Shown here one piece after another: positions 56,471 to 64,000 of a stretch of 64,000 nucleotides of DNA. This stretch comes from Trinickia soli (lineage in GTDB: Bacteria; Pseudomonadota; Gammaproteobacteria; Burkholderiales; Burkholderiaceae), in contig NZ_PNYB01000015.1 of assembly GCF_002879855.1 (NCBI RefSeq), positions 1 to 64,000 of the forward strand. Reading direction: 5' to 3'. The notes below the pieces were generated by a model. It was not told where the DNA came from, made no database searches, and worked only from the letters and a program-made list of their open reading frames with translations. Every line of letters begins with the position of its first letter. Within the stretch, counting starts at the first letter, position 1. The position numbers and the translations under genes were made by a program.

Positions 56471-57270
56471 GTCTGCTTGTGAAGGCCCAGCGCGAGGGCA
56501 TGACGATCGCGCGCGTAACGCCCGAAACGGCTGCCTGGCGCTATGTCGGCTTCGCCGCGTATCGCCTCGCTCAGGATGAGCTGTTCTATGTGCATGAAAG
56601 CGAACGCGAATCATGCATCGTCGTGCTGTCGGGTGCGGTCTCGATCGAAGTCGACGGCGAACGCTATACGAGTGTCGGTGCGCGCGACAGCGTGTTCGAG
56701 GATGCGGCTCCATACGCGCTTTATGTGCCGCCGAATGTGCGTGCGACCGTGCGCGCCGAACGGGACGCGGAACTTGGCGTAGCCTCCGCTCCCGCGAAGG
56801 GCCGCTACCCGGCGCGCCTCATCGAGCCGTCGCAGATGAAACGCTCGGTGCGCGGCAAGGGGCTCAATACGCGTTACGTCTGCGACATTCTTCCGCAAAC
56901 GGAGCCGGCCGAATCGCTGCTCGTCGTCGAAGTGCGCACACCGGGCGGCCATTCGTCGAGCTATCCGCCGCATAAGCACGATGCCGATCAGATCCCGGTG
57001 GAGAGCGCGCTCGAAGAGACTTACTACCACCGGTTAAATCCGCCGCAAGGCTTTGCCTTTCAACGCGTCTATACCGACGCGCGCGACATCGACGAATCCA
57101 TGGCCGTCGAAGATCACGATGTCGTGATGGTGCCACGCGGCTATCACCCGGTCGTCGTGCCGTACGGATACGAGTCGTACTACCTGAACGTGATGGCCGG
57201 GCCGCAACGCGTTTGGCACTTCAAAAACGATCCCGCGCACGACTGGATCGCACAGCGCGACGCGCGGTGA
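56467..57270 (+). CDS. iolB: 5-Deoxy-glucuronate isomerase
   Basis: A 267-aa two-cupin protein isomerising 5-deoxy-glucuronate to 5-keto-2-deoxygluconate, the substrate of IolC. The metal-binding cupin has PPHKHDADQIPVESALEETYYH and the later VPYGYESYYLNVMAGP. ATGA overlap with iolE. It is the last recognisable gene of the plus-strand inositol unit. Between them iolC, D, E, B and iolG cover ring opening to the kinase and aldolase steps; a methylmalonate-semialdehyde dehydrogenase (iolA) must be elsewhere. Confidence 0.95.
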   Translation: MSLLVKAQREGMTIARVTPETAAWRYVGFAAYRLAQDELFYVHESERESCIVVLSGAVSIEVDGERYTSVGARDSVFEDAAPYALYVPPNVRATVRAERDAELGVASAPAKGRYPARLIEPSQMKRSVRGKGLNTRYVCDILPQTEPAESLLVVEVRTPGGHSSSYPPHKHDADQIPVESALEETYYHRLNPPQGFAFQRVYTDARDIDESMAVEDHDVVMVPRGYHPVVVPYGYESYYLNVMAGPQRVWHFKNDPAHDWIAQRDAR

Positions 57271-57509
57271 TGCACAGCGGCATCGCGGGCATGCCGGCGT
57301 CACACGCCATCGGGTCCCGCCTGCCGCTTCTCTTCGATCCGTAGGCGCCACGCCGAATCATCACAAAAAGTCGGCGCCCGATTACGGATCTACCCATTGT
57401 TGCGCCAAGCCCCGCGTTCGATACTTTTTTACGCGCATGGCATATCTGAGTCGGCAAACCCCTAACCGACGGCCACGCTATCTAAGTGAAAGACATCGAC
57501 GGAGGGCTT

Positions 57510-60500
57510 ATGGCACTGGATTTGTACGTTGACGGCGTACTTTACACACACGCTCTGCAACCGGTCCAAGCGCAACCGCCGCAGGTAGCCACGCCCGCCT
57601 CATCGGTCTCATCTTCCGCATCAGCCCCAGTATCGGCGCCCACGGCCAGCGCCGCACAAGTCGCGGCGGCGAACCAGCCTGCGCCGACGCAAGGAACTGC
57701 GCCTGCGCCATTCACGCCAAAGGGCATCCAGCAATTCGCCCTTCAGCAAGGCAACTCGTTCTGGGCCCTGCTCGCCAAGCAGAGCCAGTCAGTCGTCGAC
57801 AAGAACGCGTTGTCGGACGATGCTCAGCTGAAACAGAACCTGGCCGCAACCCCATGGCTCGATCAGCAGGCATTCGGCAACCGTCCAGCCAACAAGCCAT
57901 GCACGTTGGACCATATGCCGATCGGCGGCACGGTGACGCTGCTCGATTCGCACCGTCTCACCGACCTGGAACAGCAACGATCGGCCCTGGCCGACGCCGA
58001 ACACACGTTAAGCACGCCCGCCGGTCGAAAGCTCACACTCGATGACCGCGATGACATTCGCCAGGGCGTGGTAAATCCGATCGTCGACGAGATCGTGTAC
58101 GCCTCCGGCAACGGCGTGACCAGCAGCAGTCAACTCGATCAGATCGTCGCGCCGATCGCCGCCCGCGCGCCAGACGATCCCCTCTTTCAATCGGCAGTAG
58201 CGCGCGCAAAAGCGCTCGTGCTCGATAACGTGCCGCACGCCGCAGCTAACGCCGTGGAGGCCGCCACCGCCAACTCGCCCGTCGTCACTGCGGCGGACGT
58301 CGACAAGGTCCTCGCGCCGCTCGCTGCCGGCTCGCCGAACGACAAGACGTTTCAGGCCGCTCTCGCCACCGCGAAGCAACAAGTCCTCGCAGACATGAAA
58401 GCGCAAGGCCGCACCCCCGAGCAGTTGGGCCAATTGGTGCAGGACGCCGCCTCGGGCAACACTGATCAGCTGCAAGGGGACTTGCAAGCGCAGCTGTATT
58501 GCGTGGGCGAGCAAGCGTACAAAGACACGCAGGGCAATCTGACGGAAGCCATGGCGGCCATCGCCAATCGCTCCGGCGTTTACGCGAGCTACCTCGATCC
58601 GAAATTCAAGGATCAGTTGCAAAAAGCGGTGGCCACCGCCACTCAGCAAGTCACGGTGGAGCAGCCGGCGCAAAGCGTCGTCAACGCGTACAACGAGGGG
58701 CTGAAAAAGGGAAGCCCGGTGCAAGCCGCCGCGGCAGCCGCGCATCAACTGCAGCAGCTGATGGATCTGTCGCAGGGAGGCGACAATTCCGTCAAAATCA
58801 CGCCCGCTCAAGCGCAAGCGATCATGGACAAGCTCAATCAAATGTCCGTCGACCCGTCAAGCTCCAAAACGGTGATCAAATCCATCACCGACGGCCTCGC
58901 ACAAGGGGTGGGCAATGCCTGGGCTCATGGCCATAAAGATTCCGCCGCGGCGCAGAAAGGTCTGACCGATCTGGCGGCGGCCTTGCAGACCGTGCATGAC
59001 AGCGACGGCCCGCCTTCAGACACGGCTAACGGTCAGAGACACGGCAAGGAAATCGTCGACCAGGTCTCGAAGGATCTGTACCAATCGATCGAGTCCAACT
59101 CCGACGCCAACAGCGAGATGACGGGCGAACCCGATGGATGGGTGCTGGACAGCGTAAAAAAGGGCGACGTCGCGATGTGGGCTTCGATCACCGCGCAGTT
59201 CGCCGCCCCCAAACAAAACGCGAGCGATTCGATCTTCCTGGCGCTCTCGACCGGGCTGCAGGACTATCACGACAAAACGCTGGTTCCGCTCGGCAAAGCC
59301 TTCGCGGCCGACTATGGCGTGCTCGACATGGGCAACAAGGGCTACGGCAATCTCAAGACGGCGTCAGAACTCGATTCGATAAAGGGCAAGATTCGCAGCC
59401 TGCCGGGCGACAAAACGGTTGCGGACGACAACAAGCTCGTGGACGCCCGGCATTACGTGGGCGAGGTGCAGTGGACGCTGCAGGATTACGCCACGCAGGT
59501 GGCCGGGCCCGGCAAGGGCTCGGGGCAGGACAATCCCGCGCTGCTCGAATTCAATCAGTTGATGGGAAAGGTCGGTGATCTGCAAAAGGGCACGGATTTG
59601 CACGCGGCGCACGACGCTGCCGCGAATGTCCAGGACACGCAGAGTTATTGGCAAACGCGCGTCGGCCTGAGCGTGGCGAATCAAGCGCTCAAGTTCGTCG
59701 GCAACAAAGTACCGTCGATGACCTCGAACGATACGGTGCAGGCGATATCCGCGGCGATTCTGGGCAGCAAGGCGAGCGGCAAGGATGGTTTGCTGCCCAC
59801 AGCCATCAGCCCGAGCATCCTCGGGCCCATGTTCCTGCTCAACGCGAGCAACACATACAGCGCATTGGGGGGCATCAAGGGATTCGAGCAAATGGACTTC
59901 GCGGGGTTCGCTGCCGTCTATGCGGGAGTCGGGGTCAACATGACGCTCGACGCGGCCCTCCCGAATTGGAAAGAGACGGTGTTTAAGACCAACGCCGATG
60001 GCAAGGCGCTCACGCCGATGCAAAAGATGCTCGACAGGCTGTTGCCGAAAATCGAAGCGATGGATATACCCGCCGCGAGAAAGCTGGCGTATAAATCGGC
60101 GCTCTCGGCGACTTTTCAGAACTTCAGCGACGTTCTCGGTCCGATCGTCGCGGCCGCCGGCGCCGTCAATTACCTCACCAAGCCGGACGACCTGGGGCAC
60201 GCCACGGCGTTCACGTTGGCGACGTTCGGCGATTTGATTCCAGCGTTGGCCAAGCAGGGGCTCAGCAGCGCCGCGAAAGACGCGGAAGCACTGACCAGGC
60301 AAAACCTGGAGAAGAGCCTGTCGCAACTCCTCGCGGATCGCGGTATCAGCGAAAAGGATTTTCAGGCGACGGCGCAGAAAATCCTGACGGACCGCATGGC
60401 GCAACACGGTACCAGCGAAGCGGACTTTCATGCATGGGAGCAGGAACTCAAGGAAGCCGGTCTCAGCGATCAGGAAGCTCAGGAGACGGTGCAGCAATTC

Positions 60501-61079
60501 ATGAAGGAAGACATCGGTATCAACGCGAAGGACGCGACGAGCCTCGCCGAGGAGAACCTGGCAAAGGTGACGGGCAAAGACGTGTTGACCCAGATGGCGG
60601 CCGACGCAGCGGAGGGAAGCATCAAGCAGATTGGCCTGCAATTGCTGGCCGAGTCCTCCGCCGACGGGTGGACCGGCGTCGGCCTTGGATTGAACGTGCT
60701 TGCCGCGGGCACCCAGTTAGCGTTCAACATGCACGACACGGCGCATGCCACTGACGCCGAACTCACGAATTACCTCATCGCCGATGGCGTCAGGCCGGAC
60801 CTGGCCAAGCCGCTTGCCGAGCATAAGACGCTGTTCTTCAGCGGCAGGGATGCCGGGGCGTACCTCACGGCGTACGCCCGATCGCAAGGGATGAGCGATG
60901 AGGACTTCGTCAAATGGCTGAATAAGATCCCGAACGCGGATGCAGCCGACGACATCGCAACGTTTGCGAAGGATGCCGAACAGCCGAGCATGGACAAGGA
61001 CGGTCAATACACGCTCGATAAGAACGAAGTCGATTATTTTCAGGGGTGGCTCAAGGACAACCATTACGCGGGGCGCTAA
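57510..61079 (+). CDS. Large repeat-containing protein, possible secreted effector (HrpK-like?)
   Basis: A 1,189-aa protein I cannot assign with confidence. After MALDLYVDGVLYTHALQP comes a Pro/Ala/Ser/Gln-rich stretch (about 20-70). A LysM-like IQQFALQQGNSFWALLAKQ segment (about 73-91) ends near IGGTVTLLD (138-146). Two ~40-aa repeats follow (about 202-241 and 258-297; shared pattern ...LAPxAA..P.D..FQ.A...AK..VL...). Long helical regions, hydrophobic stretches (e.g. LGPIVAAAGAVNYL near 880), and a C-terminal EF-hand-like loop D-K-D-G-Q-Y-T-L-D-K-N-E complete it. No signal peptide. The pattern is reminiscent of type III secreted HrpK-domain proteins, but this is recollection, not proof. GGAGGG precedes ATG 57510. 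Isolated gene. Confidence 0.6.
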   Translation: MALDLYVDGVLYTHALQPVQAQPPQVATPASSVSSSASAPVSAPTASAAQVAAANQPAPTQGTAPAPFTPKGIQQFALQQGNSFWALLAKQSQSVVDKNALSDDAQLKQNLAATPWLDQQAFGNRPANKPCTLDHMPIGGTVTLLDSHRLTDLEQQRSALADAEHTLSTPAGRKLTLDDRDDIRQGVVNPIVDEIVYASGNGVTSSSQLDQIVAPIAARAPDDPLFQSAVARAKALVLDNVPHAAANAVEAATANSPVVTAADVDKVLAPLAAGSPNDKTFQAALATAKQQVLADMKAQGRTPEQLGQLVQDAASGNTDQLQGDLQAQLYCVGEQAYKDTQGNLTEAMAAIANRSGVYASYLDPKFKDQLQKAVATATQQVTVEQPAQSVVNAYNEGLKKGSPVQAAAAAAHQLQQLMDLSQGGDNSVKITPAQAQAIMDKLNQMSVDPSSSKTVIKSITDGLAQGVGNAWAHGHKDSAAAQKGLTDLAAALQTVHDSDGPPSDTANGQRHGKEIVDQVSKDLYQSIESNSDANSEMTGEPDGWVLDSVKKGDVAMWASITAQFAAPKQNASDSIFLALSTGLQDYHDKTLVPLGKAFAADYGVLDMGNKGYGNLKTASELDSIKGKIRSLPGDKTVADDNKLVDARHYVGEVQWTLQDYATQVAGPGKGSGQDNPALLEFNQLMGKVGDLQKGTDLHAAHDAAANVQDTQSYWQTRVGLSVANQALKFVGNKVPSMTSNDTVQAISAAILGSKASGKDGLLPTAISPSILGPMFLLNASNTYSALGGIKGFEQMDFAGFAAVYAGVGVNMTLDAALPNWKETVFKTNADGKALTPMQKMLDRLLPKIEAMDIPAARKLAYKSALSATFQNFSDVLGPIVAAAGAVNYLTKPDDLGHATAFTLATFGDLIPALAKQGLSSAAKDAEALTRQNLEKSLSQLLADRGISEKDFQATAQKILTDRMAQHGTSEADFHAWEQELKEAGLSDQEAQETVQQFMKEDIGINAKDATSLAEENLAKVTGKDVLTQMAADAAEGSIKQIGLQLLAESSADGWTGVGLGLNVLAAGTQLAFNMHDTAHATDAELTNYLIADGVRPDLAKPLAEHKTLFFSGRDAGAYLTAYARSQGMSDEDFVKWLNKIPNADAADDIATFAKDAEQPSMDKDGQYTLDKNEVDYFQGWLKDNHYAGR

Positions 61080-61171
61080 AGCGAGGCGAAGCCACGCCAA
61101 CGACGGCTGTCTGCGGCAAAGCAGTCGTCTCCCCCTGCGACCCGCGACCCGCGGCGCATGCGCGCGATCCT

Positions 61172-61825
61172 TCACGGTTCGCCCGACACCTGCTCCCCAC
61201 GTAGATCGCGCACGTGGTAGATGAAAATGGCCCCCGCGATGACGGCGATCGTCGCGACCTTCAAGAGAAAGCGCACGGTTGCCTCGCCGCCGAGAAAATT
61301 GGCGACGAGAGACGTGCAATCGCCGATCAAGGCCATTGAAGCGATGAATAGCGTCAGATACGTCAACCACTTGCGCACCTTCGAGGCGCGCCTGGCTGGG
61401 TCGCGTGCGATCGCGCGGCGCAGCCGCCACGCAATGAGCAGGTAAACCGGCAGCATGATGATGAGCGAGGCCACGGACCATCGAACGCCAGAAAGGAACG
61501 CTGCTTCACCATGCATCACCGTAGCGGGCGGCACAGTCGAAAACGCATGATCGATGAACTTGAAGATCAGGTCGCCGAGATTGAATGCGCTGACGTAGAG
61601 CGTCGTAAAGAGCAGCAGATACATGAACGCATCGCGCGCCGACAGATACGGCGCGGGCATCGGCACGGGCACCGGATAGTCGAGGTCGGCATAGGCGGCC
61701 AACGCGCCATTGATCCGATCGGCGCTCCACCCTGCCTTGATCAGGACCGCGCGAATCTGATCACGCGACCCGCCGCGCAGCAGCGCCTCGCGGACGAACA
61801 TCGCTAATTCTTCGCTCGCAGCCAA
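61172..61825 (-). CDS. DUF5671 membrane protein
   Basis: A 217-aa protein. The N-terminus (about 1-50) is a soluble helix pair with a UBA/SHOCT-like look (LAMFVREALLRGGSRDQIRAVLIKAGWSADRINGAL). It is followed by four transmembrane helices (about 66-88, 108-130, 148-172, 185-205) matching DUF5671. The N-terminal motif is common in bacterial membrane proteins of unknown function. Convergent with the large repeat protein. Confidence 0.78.
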   Translation of the reverse strand: MAASEELAMFVREALLRGGSRDQIRAVLIKAGWSADRINGALAAYADLDYPVPVPMPAPYLSARDAFMYLLLFTTLYVSAFNLGDLIFKFIDHAFSTVPPATVMHGEAAFLSGVRWSVASLIIMLPVYLLIAWRLRRAIARDPARRASKVRKWLTYLTLFIASMALIGDCTSLVANFLGGEATVRFLLKVATIAVIAGAIFIYHVRDLRGEQVSGEP

Positions 61826-62062
61826 GCAGCCCCCGTCGATTGGATGAGCTCGCGCTCAGGCACCCTGCCATGTATAGGCCGCACTATAGGCGACGCCGCC
61901 GGCCGTTGCCTACCATGCGTGCGCCGGTTCGGCCTCGCGCTTGCCGGGCGCGTTCGTTTGCCGGCGGACAGCCCACATTGTGAGATGCATTGCCGTCATC
62001 GCAAGCATCGAAGCGCGCGTACCTACCTGTCCACGCCAGCGGCGATTCGCCTGCGCACGGGC

Positions 62063-62785
62063 TTACCGTCCGCTCCCAATGGCGATCCATTCGTCGATGG
62101 TCGTTGCATCGAGCGCCTCGACCGCACCGTCGAAAACGATACGCCCGTGCCCCATCACCGCGATACGGTCGGCCAGGCGCTGCGCCATCGTCAGCCGTTG
62201 TTCGATCAGGAGCACCGCGCCACCCTGCTCGCACAGCGACTGCAAGCATGCCTCGACAGCCGCGACAGCCTGCGGCGCAAGCCCTTCGGTCGGCTCGTCG
62301 ACCACCACGAGGCGCGGCTCGCCCAAGAGCGCACGCGCCAGCACGAGCATTTGCTGCTCACCGCCCGAGAGGACGCCGGCGCTCGTTGCACGCCGCTGCG
62401 CAAGCAGCGGAAACCAATCGAATGTCTCGTCGATCCGGCGCTTCATCGCACGGCCAGTTGCGCGCTGTCCCGGCTTGATGCCGAGCCGCAGGTTTTCTTC
62501 GACGGAAAGCGTTGGAAACACTTCGCGTTGCTCGGCGACATAGCCGATTCCGCGGCGCGCAATCTCGAACGTGGGCAGCCCGACGATTTCTTCGCCGGCG
62601 AAAACGATCGAACCCGCTCGGCGAACGAGGCCGACGAGCGCCTTCGCAAACGTCGAACGCCCCGAACCATTGCGCCCGCACAACAGGACCAGCTCGCCCG
62701 CCTCGATGCGCAGATCCACGCCGTGCAGCACCTGCGCCTCGCCGTACCACGCGCAGACGGAGCCCACTTCGAGCAATACCGTCAT
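62063..62785 (-). CDS. livF: LivF-like branched-chain-type ABC ATPase with altered Walker A
   Basis: A 240-aa ATPase of the LivF group with signature LSGGEQQMLVLARALL, Walker B LVVVDEPTEGLAP and H-loop LIEQRL (the Glu-Gln of LivF). The Walker A reads GRNGSGRST (37-45): position 43 is Arg instead of the nearly invariant Lys, from codon CGT at 62659-62657. This should weaken or abolish ATP hydrolysis unless compensated. Overlaps livG by 4 nt (ATGA). Substrate unknown; could be amino acid, urea or an aromatic compound. Confidence 0.88.
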   Translation of the reverse strand: MTVLLEVGSVCAWYGEAQVLHGVDLRIEAGELVLLCGRNGSGRSTFAKALVGLVRRAGSIVFAGEEIVGLPTFEIARRGIGYVAEQREVFPTLSVEENLRLGIKPGQRATGRAMKRRIDETFDWFPLLAQRRATSAGVLSGGEQQMLVLARALLGEPRLVVVDEPTEGLAPQAVAAVEACLQSLCEQGGAVLLIEQRLTMAQRLADRIAVMGHGRIVFDGAVEALDATTIDEWIAIGSGR

Positions 62786-63597
62786 GGCGCCGTCCTGCCA
62801 GGATCGCGGGGCGGGCCCGGAGGCACGCCCAGGTACGCCTCGCGCACGCGTTCGTCGGCGGCGACCTCCGCGGCGGCGCCGGTCGCGACGATGCGGCCTT
62901 GAACCAATACCGAGACGCGATCGGCGAGCGCAAATACGGCGTCCATGTCGTGTTCGATGACGAGCAGCGTCTTGTCTGCCATCACGGCACGCATCCACTC
63001 GATCGTACGCGCAGCCTCGTCGCGGTTCATTCCGGCTGTCGGCTCGTCGAGCAGCAGCACGCGCGCGCCGCCCGCCAGCGCAACGCCGAGGTCGAGCCTG
63101 CGCTGGGCGCCGTATTCGAGGGTCCCGGCCGGCTGATGCGCCGCAGGTTCGAGCGCGAGATCGACGAGCACGCGCTCGGCTTGGTCTTCGATCGCGCGCG
63201 AGCGCCGCCACCACAGCGCCCACTTCGAAAGCAGCCCCGGGACGCCGTGCGCGCTCTGCGTCGCAACGACGCCACACCACGCTGCACACCGCAGATTCTC
63301 GAGCACAGTCAAGCGCGCAAAGACGCGCGTCGTCTGAAAGCTGCGCCCCAGTCCCGCGCGGGCGAGGCGATGGGGGCTGCGCCTCGTCACGTCGACGCCA
63401 TCGAGCCAGACCGTACCCCGATCGGGCCGCAACGCGCCGCCGATGACGTTGAACAAGGTCGACTTCCCCGCACCGTTGGGACCGATCAGCGCATGACGCT
63501 CGCCCGCCCTGACCGACAGATCGACACCGTCCAGCACACGCGCAGCGCCGAAGCGCCGGGCGACGCCTTCGAGTTTGAGCGCAACGGGGGCCGTCAT
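62782..63597 (-). CDS. livG: LivG-like branched-chain-type ABC ATPase
   Basis: A 271-aa ATPase. Walker A GPNGAGKST (intact), Q-loop SFQTTRVF and Walker B VLLLDEPTAGM with the LivG 'TAGM(N)' step and H-loop VIEHDMDAVF are seen. The signature is LEYGAQRRLDL instead of the usual LSYGxQRRLEI; the Ser-to-Glu change is unusual. Start ATG 63597 overlaps the livM stop by 4 nt. Confidence 0.88.
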   Translation of the reverse strand: MTAPVALKLEGVARRFGAARVLDGVDLSVRAGERHALIGPNGAGKSTLFNVIGGALRPDRGTVWLDGVDVTRRSPHRLARAGLGRSFQTTRVFARLTVLENLRCAAWCGVVATQSAHGVPGLLSKWALWWRRSRAIEDQAERVLVDLALEPAAHQPAGTLEYGAQRRLDLGVALAGGARVLLLDEPTAGMNRDEAARTIEWMRAVMADKTLLVIEHDMDAVFALADRVSVLVQGRIVATGAAAEVAADERVREAYLGVPPGPPRDPGRTAP

Positions 63598-64000
63598 CGT
63601 GGCGCTCCCTGGCGGGCTCTGATGGACGTGGCCACCCACCTCGCCATCGCAAACCGAGCCGCACCGCCAACGGCGACGAGCGCGCCGAGCATCCACCATG
63701 TCATCGCCGCGCTCAAATCGAAGACGAAGGAGCCCACGCGCCAAACGCCGCCGGCATCGGCGGCGAACCGGCGCGCATAGAGCGACTCGACCGCCACAAC
63801 GAGCGCGGCAAGCCAACTCGCAGTCGCGACGCCGCCCAGCGCATACGCCACGCCGGCCACCCGTACGCCGTTGTGTGCGAAACGCGAACGAAGGGCTCGC
63901 CACCACCCTGCGATGCCATCGGGCGATCGCAAGACGACGGCGATGAACAGCAACCCGAGATAAATGGGCCATGCACGCGTCACACCGGCCATGGCGACAC
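63594..64000 (-). CDS. livM: LivM-like branched-chain-type ABC permease, C-terminal part
   Basis: About 135 codons of the C-terminal part are in the window; the gene continues beyond the right edge. GLLFIAVVLRSPDGIAGWW is the typical C-terminal end of LivM permeases. After this, ~100 extra residues form three further hydrophobic segments (about 45-65, 82-105 and so on) not seen in ordinary LivM, which usually ends soon after the G-[IL]-x-G motif. This extension is odd and could be a fusion. It is operonic with livG and livF. Confidence 0.72.
   Translation of the reverse strand, partial: VAMAGVTRAWPIYLGLLFIAVVLRSPDGIAGWWRALRSRFAHNGVRVAGVAYALGGVATASWLAALVVAVESLYARRFAADAGGVWRVGSFVFDLSAAMTWWMLGALVAVGGAARFAMARWVATSIRARQGAPR

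Noticed and set aside
1-64000. CRISPR array
   Set aside because: No regularly spaced short repeats were seen by eye; the only tandem repeats are short (11-12 bp, two copies).

Overview
The window is about 64 kb of GC-rich DNA with dense, short-spaced genes. Gene content and protein style (aae-type aromatic acid efflux, eutBC, iol cluster, several MCPs, DUF2288, DUF6496, DUF5671) point to a chromosome of a Burkholderiaceae betaproteobacterium such as Paraburkholderia, Trinickia, Caballeronia or Burkholderia. This assignment is from recalled family distribution; no search was run.

Region 1 (1-5,430): a minus-strand set phzF - ornithine cyclodeaminase-like - DAACS symporter, divergent from an AraC regulator, looks like a small amino-acid uptake and catabolism unit. 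After it lies a decayed stretch with an integrase fragment.

Region 2 (5,430-6,000): a tRNA-Leu(UAA) gene on the minus strand is split in its anticodon by a 295-nt group I intron. The core motifs match the Azoarcus tRNA-Ile intron almost exactly. A terminator follows the tRNA, and the integrase remnant lies beyond it.

Region 3 (6,000-13,400): eutBC (ethanolamine ammonia-lyase), an MCP, and a MotB/MotA stator pair. The stator pair lies downstream of an unusual protein joining a cyclic-nucleotide-binding domain to FliG-C-like repeats. No flagellar genes are nearby.

Region 4 (13,600-24,100): a DUF6496 basic protein, a small EF-hand protein, an S10 carboxypeptidase-like lipoprotein, thioredoxin, a BON protein with an overlapping Pro-rich mini-gene, AqpZ, an Aer-like PAS-MCP, an aldose epimerase-like protein and a catalytically degenerate LysM/LytM lipoprotein.

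Region 5 (24,100-37,100): acyl-CoA synthetase, cytochrome b561, DUF2288, and a LysR gene divergent from a four-gene efflux operon (nodT-aaeB-aaeX-aaeA). These are followed by a third MCP and an Fsr-type MFS transporter.

Region 6 (37,200-44,900): housekeeping genes: mtnN, uvrD-like helicase, valS, galU, and a TusA-like protein.

Region 7 (45,000-57,300): a complete-looking myo-inositol uptake and catabolism cluster. Two Gfo/Idh dehydrogenases and an RpiR regulator lie on the minus strand. The plus strand carries an ABC transporter and iolC(-DUF2090), iolD, iolE and iolB. An IolR-type GGAA-N6-TTCC site lies between the divergent units. iolA is not present here.

Region 8 (57,500-64,000): an isolated 1,189-aa repeat-containing, effector-like protein of unknown function, a DUF5671 membrane protein, and the end of a branched-chain-type ABC transporter operon. 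The LivF-like ATPase of that operon has Arg in place of the Walker A Lys.
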